Below are positions 11,162 to 18,540 of a stretch of 64,000 nt of DNA, piece after piece; position 1 is the stretch's first letter; every line of letters begins with the position of its first letter. A program made the position numbers and the translations under genes. Origin of the DNA: JBDTSW01 sp963797835 (lineage in GTDB: Bacteria > Actinomycetota > Thermoleophilia > Solirubrobacterales > 70-9); the NCBI GenBank assembly GCA_963797835.1, contig CAWCRN010000019.1:186001-250000 (forward strand), given 5' to 3'. Below the pieces are notes generated by a model, which was given only the letters and a program-made list of their open reading frames with translations, was not told the origin of the DNA and made no database searches.

Positions 11162-11288
11162 GGGGGCGACTATAGGAGCCCGGGGCGTCGGCGCCGCGTC
11201 GCGAAGCGTGACCCACGTCATTGACAGCGCACACCTCGGGCGCGTAGGCTCGCCCGGCCATCAACCGGGAGAGCCTGCCTTGTCTCAC

Positions 11289-11531
11289 ATGACAGAGAAC
11301 CAGCGGATGCAGCTGGACCGCCCCGACCTTCGCGAGCGGAACACGGGTGTGCGCGTCAGCTCGCCGCGGGCGATGGTGGTCTTCATGGTGATCGCCACCC
11401 TGATCGCCGCCGCCCTCATCTACGCGACGATCGAGGCCCTCGACGGCTGGGCGATGTACGTGGTGCTCGCAGGGATCGTGCTGACCGTGATCGGAGCGAT
11501 GATCGCGGTCAGCCCGAACCGGAAGGCGTAG
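11289..11531 (+). CDS. Small two-helix membrane protein
   Basis: 80 residues. A charged 30-residue N-terminus (MTENQRMQLDRPDLRERN) precedes two hydrophobic helices, AMVVFMVIATLIAAALIYATI and MYVVLAGIVLTVIGAMIAV, and a short basic tail. The shape suggests a small inner-membrane protein with both ends in the cytoplasm. No family recognised. It is divergent from the PadR gene and convergent with the acyl-CoA dehydrogenase gene. Confidence 0.65.
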   Translation: MTENQRMQLDRPDLRERNTGVRVSSPRAMVVFMVIATLIAAALIYATIEALDGWAMYVVLAGIVLTVIGAMIAVSPNRKA

Positions 11532-11550
11532 CGGCCTAGCAATCGAACCC

Positions 11551-11569
11551 GGCCGCGTTCCGCGCGGCC
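11551..11569. terminator. Hairpin between convergent genes
   Basis: GGCCGCG and CGCGGCC form a perfect 7-bp stem around a 5-base loop between the convergent genes ending at 11531 and 11623. No T-tract; the terminator role is inferred from position. Confidence 0.4.
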
Positions 11570-11622
11570 ACCGGCTCAGACGGGGTGCAGGGCCTGACGG
11601 CCACCGATGAGGCCGGCCGGGG

Positions 11623-12849
11623 CTACGCGGCCGCGGGAGCGGTCTCGGACTCGCGCTCGGCGGCCGCGGTCTGCGTCTTCACGGCCTCCGGGATCGGCTC
11701 GTTCACGTCGCGGCCCATCAGGACCTCCTTGGCGATCACGAGGCGCTGGATCTGCGAGGTGCCCTCGTACAGCTGCATGATCTTCGCGTCGCGCATGAGC
11801 TTCTCGACCGGGTACTCCTTGATGAAGCCGTAGCCGCCGTACACCTGAACGGCGTCGACGGTGATCTCCATCGCCGAGTCGGCGGCGAAGCGCTTGGCGT
11901 GCGAGCAGGCGAGGGTGTTGCGGATTCCCTTGTCGAGCAGCGCCGCCGATTGCCACGTGAGCAGGCGGCCCGCCTCGACCTTGGTCGCCATGTCGGCGAT
12001 CATGAACGAGACCGCCTGGTGCATCGCGATCGGGACGCCGAACTGGACGCGCTCCTTCGAGTACTCGGCGGCGAACTCGAACGCCGCGCGGCCGATGCCG
12101 ACTGCCATGGCCGCGACGCCCGGGCGGGTGCGGTCGAGCGTCATCATCGCCAGCTTGAAGCCGTGGTTCTCCTCGCCGAGCAGGTGGTCGGCCGGCACCT
12201 CGGTCTCGTTGAACACGACCGTGGCCGTGTTCGAGGCCCGCTGGCCGAGCTTGTCCTCCTTCTTGTCGATCGTGACGGTGTCGTCGCGAGGGACGAGGAA
12301 GGCGGAGATGCCTCGGTGGCCTGCGTCCTTGTCGGTCTTGGCGTAGACCGTGTACCAGTCGGCGTGGCTGCCGTTGGTGATGAAGCACTTGGAGCCGTTG
12401 ATGACCCACTTGTCACCCTTCTTCACGGCCGTGGTCTTCATCCCCGACACGTCCGAGCCGGCGTCCGGCTCGGTCAGGCAGAAGGAGGCCAGCTTCGGCC
12501 CCTCGGTGAGCATCCCGAGGTACTCCTTCTTGAGCTCCTCGGAGCCGCCCAGAGCCAGCGGCGTCATCGCCAGGCCGTTCGCGGCCAGCGAGGTGCCGAT
12601 GCCGGAGCAGCCCCAGCCGAACTCCTCCTCGATCAGGGCGCCGGACAGGTAGTCGAGGCCCGCGCCGCCGTACTCCTCCGAGACGTGCGTGTTCATCAAG
12701 CCGACCTCCCAGGCCTTCTCGATGATCTCCTGCGGCCAGGTGCTGTCGCGGTCGTAGTCCCAGGCGACGGGCCGGATCTCCTTCTCGGCGAAGTTGTGCG
12801 CCAGCTCGCGAAGGTCCTTCTGCTCGTCGGTCAGCGTGAAGTCAACCAC
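11623..12849 (-). CDS. Acyl-CoA dehydrogenase
   Basis: 408-residue FAD enzyme that introduces the alpha-beta double bond in acyl-CoA, passing electrons to ETF. Seen: N-terminal helical domain from DFTLTDEQKDLRELAHNFAEKEI, the FAD/substrate motif CLTEPDAGSDVSGMKT, WVINGSKCFITNG, and the C-terminal QVYGGYGFIKEYPVEKLMRDAK with catalytic Glu in LYEGTSQIQ. The last 25 residues are an Ala/Glu/Thr tail beyond the usual family end. GTG start at 12849, with AGGAG about 10 bases upstream. A TGACT-N4-AGTCA palindrome about 70 bp upstream is a likely repressor site. Chain-length class (short/branched) is not resolvable from motifs. Confidence 0.94.
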   Translation of the reverse strand: MVDFTLTDEQKDLRELAHNFAEKEIRPVAWDYDRDSTWPQEIIEKAWEVGLMNTHVSEEYGGAGLDYLSGALIEEEFGWGCSGIGTSLAANGLAMTPLALGGSEELKKEYLGMLTEGPKLASFCLTEPDAGSDVSGMKTTAVKKGDKWVINGSKCFITNGSHADWYTVYAKTDKDAGHRGISAFLVPRDDTVTIDKKEDKLGQRASNTATVVFNETEVPADHLLGEENHGFKLAMMTLDRTRPGVAAMAVGIGRAAFEFAAEYSKERVQFGVPIAMHQAVSFMIADMATKVEAGRLLTWQSAALLDKGIRNTLACSHAKRFAADSAMEITVDAVQVYGGYGFIKEYPVEKLMRDAKIMQLYEGTSQIQRLVIAKEVLMGRDVNEPIPEAVKTQTAAAERESETAPAAA

Positions 12850-12920
12850 TGCTTTGGTGCTCCTTTGAAGCGTCGGGGCGGGCCGATTCGGTACGCGGCG
12901 GCTCGCCAGGGGAGGCCGAT

Positions 12921-12934
12921 TGACTAGTCAGTCA
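12921..12934. promoter_or_regulatory. Palindromic operator upstream of acyl-CoA dehydrogenase
   Basis: TGACTAGTCAGTCA. The arms TGACT and AGTCA are exact inverted repeats, and a perfect 10-bp palindrome TGACTAGTCA is nested inside. It lies in the intergenic region shared by the acyl-CoA dehydrogenase gene and the rightward gene at 12973. Sites of this type bind TetR-family regulators of fatty-acid degradation in several bacteria; the link here is inference. Confidence 0.5.
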
Positions 12935-12972
12935 GCCGCTGAAGGATAGCGCAAAGCTACCCTCCCGTTGCG

Positions 12973-13434
12973 ATGCTGACGGCGCTCTCCAACGGCGAGG
13001 TCATCCTCGTGATCGTGCTGGCGGCGATCCCGATCGGCGCCCTGTCCTTCGCCCTCAGCGGCACCGCCTTCAAGCAGATCGGCAAGGGCGAGTTCTCCGT
13101 CGAGTTCGAGCACGACCTGCCCCAGAGGGTCACCGACTCCGACGCGGACGCATCGGGGGCCGTGCGCGACGCCGAGCTGCGCCAGTTGCTGGAGGCGAAG
13201 GCGTACCGCCAACGCACGCGGGGAGAGGAGCCGGTGGACGTCGAGGGCGAGATGGAGCGGATCCGCGCCGAGGAGGCCGCGGGCCCCGGCGCCGACGACC
13301 CAGAGCTGGTCGAGGAGGTGCGCCAGCTCGTCGTCGCCCGCAACGCGCGCCGGGAGCGCCGGGGCGAGGAGCCGCTGGACGTCGAGGCTGAGGTCGAGCG
13401 CCAGCTTCGCGAGCTGGAGAACCTGGGGCAGTAG
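12973..13434 (+). CDS. Membrane-anchored protein with two EEPxDVE repeats
   Basis: 153 residues. One N-terminal hydrophobic helix (VILVIVLAAIPIGALSFAL) is followed by a mainly charged cytoplasmic region. This contains an internal repeat: RQLLEAKAYRQRTRGEEPVDVEGEMER and RQLVVARNARRERRGEEPLDVEAEVER, about 55 residues apart. Such repeats (short helical hairpin with a conserved GEEPLDVE) occur in other actinobacterial membrane proteins, probably as SHOCT-like oligomerisation motifs, though I cannot confirm the family. ATG start; no obvious ribosome-binding site. It may share the palindromic operator with the divergent dehydrogenase gene. Confidence 0.65.
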   Translation: MLTALSNGEVILVIVLAAIPIGALSFALSGTAFKQIGKGEFSVEFEHDLPQRVTDSDADASGAVRDAELRQLLEAKAYRQRTRGEEPVDVEGEMERIRAEEAAGPGADDPELVEEVRQLVVARNARRERRGEEPLDVEAEVERQLRELENLGQ

Positions 13435-13492
13435 CCGGACCCCTCGCGGGGGCCTGCGGGCGGCTGGACCTTTGATCTAGTCTGCGAAGGTG

Positions 13493-13837
13493 ATGGCTCC
13501 CGACTCCGATACCGAGAATCGCGTCGTCGACATCGAGGAGGCGCTGGTCCGCCCGGGGACGTACTTCAACCCGCAGACCGAGGTCGTGGTCGTGGTCGAC
13601 GACTCGGTGTCGATCGACCAGGAGGTCTTCAACATGGAGGCCTACGAGGGCGCCGAGTGGGTGCGGATCACCGACGAGGTCCCCATCGACGAGGGGGCGC
13701 GCGACGCGGCGATGGAGCGGTTCCAGACGCACTACCACCCCGGCCTTGAGGGATCGCTCTCGGAGACCGCGCTGGAGCTGGACGATCCTGAGGAGAACGA
13801 GGGCGAGGACGGCCAGGAAGTCGGCCGCGAGGACTAG
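13493..13837 (+). CDS. Small acidic hypothetical protein
   Basis: 114 residues from ATG 13493, directly preceded by an in-frame GTG. The first 75 residues look like a small alpha/beta fold (DIEEALVRPGTYFNPQTEVVVVVDDS, EWVRITDEVPID). The C-terminus is very acidic (ELDDPEENEGEDGQEVGRED). No signal peptide or membrane segment, and no family recognised. It precedes the cupin gene by 40 bp on the same strand. Confidence 0.55.
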   Translation: MAPDSDTENRVVDIEEALVRPGTYFNPQTEVVVVVDDSVSIDQEVFNMEAYEGAEWVRITDEVPIDEGARDAAMERFQTHYHPGLEGSLSETALELDDPEENEGEDGQEVGRED

Positions 13838-13877
13838 CACGGCGCGTCGCACATGAGAGGAACTCGGAGGGGAACGG

Positions 13878-14280
13878 ATGAGCGCATACAGCATCGTCAC
13901 ACGCGACGAAGCGTTTGACTTCATGGCCCAATACCCCGGGTACGGGGAGATGCGGTTCTTCACCCAGCCGATGGAGGCCGAGCAGGTGCGCCTTCACCTG
14001 GCGCTCGATGCCGGCCGGGACCGGCGGCAAGGGCTCCTACGGACACCGGCACAAGACGCAGGAGGAGATCTACTTCGTGATCTCGGGCAAGCCCCTGTTC
14101 AAGCTCGGCGACGACGTGATCGAGGTCGGGCCCCACACGGTCGTCCGCGTCGCCCCAGACACCTTCCGGTCGGTCCACAACGACGGACCGGAGGACGCTG
14201 AGCTCGTGATCTGCTCGCCGAAGGTGGACGACCCGGAATCCGAGCTCGAGACCACGCCTGACTTCTGGCCAAGTAATTGA
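13878..14280 (+). CDS. Cupin-domain protein (one frame slip)
   Basis: About 133 residues once a single frame slip near 14012 is bridged: LHLALD continues as MPAGTGGKGSYGHRHKTQEEIYFVISG. Seen: cupin motif 1 with metal ligands in GHRHKTQEEIYFV and motif 2 in DVIEVGPHTVVRVAPDTFRSVHNDGPEDAELVI. These small beta-barrels bind a metal and act as isomerases, dioxygenases or sensors; the role here is unknown. The start ATG has a strong GGAGGGG ribosome-binding site 5 bases upstream. Both halves match the cupin pattern fully, so the slip is probably a sequencing error. Confidence 0.8.
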
Positions 14281-14315
14281 GATGAGCGCCGTTGGGTGCC
14301 GATGCTGAGCGAGGG

Positions 14316-14399
14316 CACATCGACGCCGTCGTTGCCGGCCTGCGAGCCCGCGGCGCTGAACTCGTCGGCGAGCTGGAGCGCTACGAGGACAGCTACCGC
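14316..14399 (+). pseudogene. VOC/glyoxalase-family 3' fragment
   Basis: A 28-codon stretch encodes HIDAVVAGLRARGAELVGEL then ERYEDSYR, which closely matches the C-terminal strand-helix-strand of vicinal-oxygen-chelate proteins. The usual continuation (CYVRGPEG...) is missing: the frame runs into unrelated sequence just before the next gene's ribosome-binding site. There is no N-terminal VOC half upstream. This is a decayed remnant. A further short tail at 14794-14859 (SEISHKTHDDMVLEALAELV plus stop) looks like another gene end. Confidence 0.5.
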
Positions 14400-14451
14400 G
14401 CGCGGATGCATACTCTCTGGGCGAGACCCGGGTCCAAGACAGGAGGTAGTC

Positions 14452-14715
14452 GTGAGTCGCCCCCGATTAGTGGATCGCCTGATACAGGCGGACCCCGGCA
14501 CGTTTGCTTGCTGGCTGCTCTTGCTGGTGACGATTGTGATGCTGGGCGGCGGGATCATCCTCGATGCCATCACGGAGCAGTACTCGATTCCGGACACCGT
14601 CCCCAACACCAGCCTGCTCCTTGTGGGTGCCTACATCGTTGGAGCCATCTCCTACGGCTGGGGCCGCGCGAGCGGCCGAAGGGATGAGCGCAAGCGCACC
14701 GGGTCTCCGCTCTGA
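14452..14715 (+). CDS. Small two-helix membrane protein
   Basis: 87 residues. GTG start with a textbook AGGAGG 6 bases upstream, which decides the start over longer in-frame options. Two hydrophobic helices (TFACWLLLLVTIVMLGGGII and TSLLLVGAYIVGAISYGWG) surround a short loop; the C-terminus is basic (RRDERKRTG). No family recognised. It lies in a stretch of gene debris, so it may be a newcomer. Confidence 0.65.
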   Translation: MSRPRLVDRLIQADPGTFACWLLLLVTIVMLGGGIILDAITEQYSIPDTVPNTSLLLVGAYIVGAISYGWGRASGRRDERKRTGSPL

Positions 14716-14860
14716 TCAGTTGAGTTACCGAGGGATCGGGGGCGAGCACTTCTTGGGCTAGGCCCTCCGAGTCCACATTGGACTCCTCGGGCCTTCAGCG
14801 AGATCTCGCACAAGACCCATGACGACATGGTGCTGGAGGCGCTGGCCGAGCTCGTGTAGC

Positions 14861-15853
14861 TCAGGCCACCGCCACGTAGACGATGAACGCCGTGAACAGG
14901 GCGAGCCAGGCGGCCACCGGCAGCAGCTCGAACCGCCCCCGCATGCGAAGCGCCCAGTAGGCGATCACGCCGCCTGCCAACCCCAGGACCCCCGAGACCA
15001 CGGCGAAGCGGCCCAGCTCCCAATCGGTGATCAACAGGCCGACCGCGATCGGCATCGTGGACTGGAAGACCATCGCCCCGGTGATGTTCCCCAGGGCCAG
15101 TGTGTCCTTGCCGTCGCGCACCCAGAAGAAGCTGTTCGCCTTCTCCGGCAGCTCGGTCGCGAGCGGCGCGAGGACGAGGGAGAGCACCAGCGGCTCGATC
15201 CCCAGCCGCGAGGCCACCTCGAGCAGCTCCTCGACGAACAGGTGGGCCCCGCCGACGATACAGGCCAGCCCGATCGCGAACTGGATCCAGATCGCGGCCG
15301 TCGGCGGCTCGTCGCCGGGGGTCCGGTCGAGGTAGAGGGGTCCGATCGTCTCGGCCTCCTGCACCTCTCCTCCCCCGCGCAGCGTGTTACGCACGTAGAC
15401 GGAGTAGGCGATGACGAAGCCCACCGCCAGCGGGATCTCGAGCGCCTCGGGGGCGCCGATCCCGCACGCCACCCCGGCGGCGAAGAAGACCAGGAAGAAG
15501 AGGAGGTCGCGGTCGAGCGTCTCCGCATCGGCCTTCAGGTTCGTGCCCTGGGGCCGCCGGTGGCGGTAGATCAGGGCCGAGATCCCCACCAGGGCCATCG
15601 CGATCGTGGCGAGCAGGAACGGGGCGCCCACGATCGCCCCGATCGCGACGTCCTCCGACCCCTCGGCGCCGCCGATGATCGCCACGATCGGGATCAGCGT
15701 CTCGGGCATCGCCGTGCCGACGGCGGCAAGGAGGCTGCCGGTGGCGCCCTCGCCGATCTCGAGCCGGTGTCCGGCCCACTCGACCGCGTTGGTGAACAAC
15801 ATCGCGCCGGCGAGGATCACGGCGAAGCTCACCGCGAGCAGGAAGTACTCCAT
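14861..15853 (-). CDS. Sodium/calcium exchanger family transporter
   Basis: 330 residues with about ten membrane helices, a member of the Ca2+:cation antiporter superfamily. The two inverted alpha-repeats are visible: GTAMPETLIPIVAIIGGA with GAIVGAPF in the N half, and APLATELPEKANSFFWV with LGNITGAMVFQSTMPI in the C half. The acidic residues in both PE motifs normally coordinate the cation. A cytoplasmic loop (residues 95-115 and 165-190) separates the halves. Predicted to export Ca2+ or another divalent cation using Na+ or H+. It starts 16 bp after the end of the CaxA-type gene on the same strand, so the two are one operon. Confidence 0.88.
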   Translation of the reverse strand: MEYFLLAVSFAVILAGAMLFTNAVEWAGHRLEIGEGATGSLLAAVGTAMPETLIPIVAIIGGAEGSEDVAIGAIVGAPFLLATIAMALVGISALIYRHRRPQGTNLKADAETLDRDLLFFLVFFAAGVACGIGAPEALEIPLAVGFVIAYSVYVRNTLRGGGEVQEAETIGPLYLDRTPGDEPPTAAIWIQFAIGLACIVGGAHLFVEELLEVASRLGIEPLVLSLVLAPLATELPEKANSFFWVRDGKDTLALGNITGAMVFQSTMPIAVGLLITDWELGRFAVVSGVLGLAGGVIAYWALRMRGRFELLPVAAWLALFTAFIVYVAVA

Positions 15854-15869
15854 CGGTTCCCCCTACCCG

Positions 15870-17022
15870 TTACGCGTAGAGGAAGGCAAGGGCGAGGACC
15901 ACGTACACGGCCAGCAGCTGCATGCCCTCGAACCAGTTGGACTCCCCCTCCTGGGTCAAGTAGGCGGCGATCAGGACCGCGATCAGGACCGCGCCCAGCT
16001 CGAAGCCGTTGAACGCGAGCGCCATCGGGCTCGGCCCCAGGACGAAGGAGAGCAGCACCAGGATCGGCGCCACGAACAGCGCCACCTGAGCCGCCGAACC
16101 GATCGCGATGTTCACGGCCAGGTCCATCTTGTCCTTCCGGGCCACCAGCACCGCGACCCAGTGCTCCGCCGCGTTGCCGACCACTGCGACGACGATCACG
16201 CCGACGAAGAACTCCGAGATCCCGATCGACTCCGATGCCTCCGAGATCGACCCGACGAGGATCTCGGAGACCAGGCCGACGGCGGCGCCGGCGATCGCGA
16301 GCATCGCGACCGACCGCTTCACGCTCCAGCCGAAGCCCTCGTGCGTCCTCCGCGTAGGGCGGGTTGAAGACGTCCTTGTGGGTGCTGAGCGAGAACACGA
16401 GGCCGCCCACGTAGGTGACCAGGAGGACGATGGCCACCCCGATCGACAGCTCCTCGAGGTCGCTGCCGTAGTCGACGATCTCGGCGTCGATCGCGGGCAG
16501 CCCGCCCCCCTCCACCAGCGCGTAGATGGCCGGCATGATCAGCGCCGCCACCGCCAGGAATAGCATCGCCGCCTGGGCGTTGGCCGCGGTCCGGTTGAAC
16601 ACCTGCTTGGCGCGGCCCAGCCCACCGAGGAACATGGCCAGGCCGAGCACCAGCAGGAGGTTGCCGATGATCGAGCCGATGATCGAGGCCTTCACGACCT
16701 CCTGCAGGCCCTCCGCCAGCAGGAAGATCGCGATGATCAGCTCCGCGGCGTTGCCGAAGGTGACGTTCAGGAACCCGCCGATGCCCGGTCCCGACTTGGC
16801 CGCCAGCTCCTCCGTCGCGAGGCCCATCAACGCCGCGGTGGGGATGATCCCGAGCGCGGCGCAGACGAAGATCACGGTGGCCGAGGCGTGCGTCAGCTCG
16901 AGCACGACCGTGAGGACGATGAACGGGGTCAGCAGATACGGCCAGCCCTGCGGCGACAGCAGGAACCGCAGCGGCCCGCCTCCAGCGCTCTCCTCTCCCC
17001 CGCCTTCAGCGCCGCTCGACAT
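15870..17022 (-). CDS. cax: Calcium/proton exchanger, Cax/ChaA type (one frame slip)
   Basis: About 383 residues after bridging one slip near 16343 (YAEDA continues as HEGFGWSVKRSVAML). N half: SGPGIGGFLNVTFGNAAELIIA, the first alpha-repeat with GNAAE, and SIIGSIIGNLLLVLGLA. C half: VVAVVGNAAEHWVAVLVA and AIGSAAQVALFVAPILVL. The paired GNAAE motifs are diagnostic of CAX antiporters, which use the proton gradient to expel Ca2+. The ATG at 17022 encodes a Gly/Glu-rich N-terminus. It is followed at 16 bp by a second exchanger gene of a different subfamily. The slip removes one base inside a hydrophilic loop, and both halves are intact. Confidence 0.88.
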
Positions 17023-17041
17023 CGGCGGGAGCCTAACGAGG

Positions 17042-17070
17042 GGAGGCCCCGGCGTTACGCCGGGGCCTCC
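17042..17070 (-). terminator. Strong hairpin terminator
   Basis: GGAGGCCCCGGCG-TTA-CGCCGGGGCCTCC: a perfect 13-bp stem with a 3-base loop in the gap between the lipoprotein gene (stop at 17102) and the start of the exchanger operon (17022). It probably ends the lipoprotein transcript. No U-tract follows on either strand. Confidence 0.65.
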
Positions 17071-17101
17071 TCCCAGTTACCTATCGGCCCAGGCTCGGCG
17101 G

Positions 17102-18239
17102 CTACTGCAGCTCCTGCAGGCACTGCGACGCCTCGGCCGGGTCGTTGCCCGCCTCCGCGACGCAGTCGAAGTAGGCGTCGGTCTCGCCGCCGCCCGGCGC
17201 GGGTGCTCCACCCGAGCCGCCGCCGAGGTCGAGCCCGGAGCCGGAGCCGTCGAGGCCCTCGAGCCCGCCGAGCGGACCGAGGCCGCCGACGCCGAACTGG
17301 CCCAGCAGATCCTCGATCGGCTGCGCGTCGGCCGGCGCGTCGATCGTCTGCTCCTCGTTGACGGCGCTGAGCGTGAGCGAGAGGCCGAGGTCGACGCTCT
17401 CGACCGGCACGGGGGTCGTGCTCTCGACGGCCGAGGGATCGATCGTCACGTTCAGGTCCAGCTTCCGCAGGATGTTGTCGTCGGCGCCGCTGTAGACGTC
17501 GAAGCTGGCGTCGGAGATGGCCTCCGACGCCTGCTGGATCTGCTCCTCGTCGACCTGCCCGCCCGCGCTCGGGACCGACGAGGCGAGTCCCGAGAAGTCC
17601 TCGAGCATCTGCGCGACGTCGACGTTGCCGCTGACGTGGACGGCGTCCGTCCCCTCGACGTCCTCGGTCCCCTCGTTGGTGAGGTCGGTGAACCAGCCGC
17701 TCAGGTCGAAGTCACACGCCGAGGGATCGCCGCCCTGCGCCTCGATCGCCTGCTCGCAGCCCTCCTGGAAAGACGTGGCAGCACCGGTCTCCTGGGACTG
17801 GGTCTGGTCCGCCGACTGCTCCGCCGCCTCCTTGAACTGGCTGAAGGTCTCACTGCCGACCTCGTAGGTCTCGCCGCCGTACTCGACGAACGCGTTGTCC
17901 TCGGTGACGACGATGCCCGCCCTCGAAGTCGATGCTCTGGCCCGCGCCCTCACCGCTGATCGATCCGGTCAGGTCGAGCTGCGGGAATGCCGTCGGGTCG
18001 TCCTCGACGCCCTGGAACGGCCCGCTGAGCGAGGCCGTGAAGCTCCCCTGGTCACCCGCGGAAGCGTCGATGGAGAGGTCGAGCACGCCGCTAGTGACCT
18101 GCTCCTCGTTGTTGAACGTGGCCTCGATGACCTCCTGCGGGTCCTCATCGCCGCCGTCGTCGCTGCCGCATCCGGCGATCGCGGTGGGGACGGCCAGCGC
18201 GATCACGGCGGCCGCGAAGATTGAACGGGTACGGGTCAA
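17102..18239 (-). CDS. Secreted lipoprotein, LppX/LprG-like (one frame slip)
   Basis: About 378 residues. The TTG at 18239, with GGAG 7 bases upstream, gives a clean lipoprotein signal: TRTRSIFAAAVIALAVPTAIAGC, lipobox AIAGC, then an Asp/Gly-rich tether. The body shows the repeating half-barrel strands of LppX/LprAFG proteins (VTSGVLDLSIDASAGDQGSFTASLSGPFQG, FPQLDLTGSISGEG). One extra G near 17920 breaks the frame; beyond it the protein continues as GIVVTEDNAFVEYGGETYEVG. The C-terminus is Gly-rich, with Cys pairs. This family binds or transports lipids at the outer membrane face, but the assignment rests on fold pattern only. A strong hairpin follows the gene. Confidence 0.7.
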
Positions 18240-18488
18240 GGGAAGCTCCAGTCCTCGTTTCAGATTGACGGAGGAGCGTAGCGAGTGGATTAGCCGAATC
18301 TCGGCCATCGCGGGCGCTCAACCCCGCGCGTGGCGCGTTTCTATGCGTATGGCAAGAAAAGCGCCAGGTCGGCCCTTTTGCCGCCCACTCCCTCCCCTCG
18401 ATGCCGGGAGCCCTGCACGACGCCGGAGCCCTGGGGCTGCGGAAGACCGACCAGGCCCGAGCCCAGGCCGCGCCAGTGCGCCTGCACG

Positions 18489-18504
18489 TGTGAGGCATCT
18501 CACA
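18489..18504. promoter_or_regulatory. CRP/FNR-family consensus palindrome
   Basis: TGTGA-GGCATC-TCACA matches the CRP consensus TGTGA-N6-TCACA exactly. Its centre lies 41.5 bp upstream of the GTG of a nucleotide-cyclase gene. If the transcript is leaderless this is the class II activator position. A weak TATCGT lies at 18525-18530, where a -10 box would fall. Confidence 0.6.
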
Positions 18505-18520
18505 TAGCGAAGCCCTCCTC

Positions 18521-18540
18521 CACGTATCGTTGGATACGTG
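18521..18540 (+). repeat. Inverted repeat ending at the cyclase start codon
   Basis: CACGTATC-GTTG-GATACGTG: perfect 8-bp arms, 4-base loop; the last three bases are the GTG start codon. It could be a DNA-binding site or an mRNA hairpin hiding the start. Confidence 0.6.
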
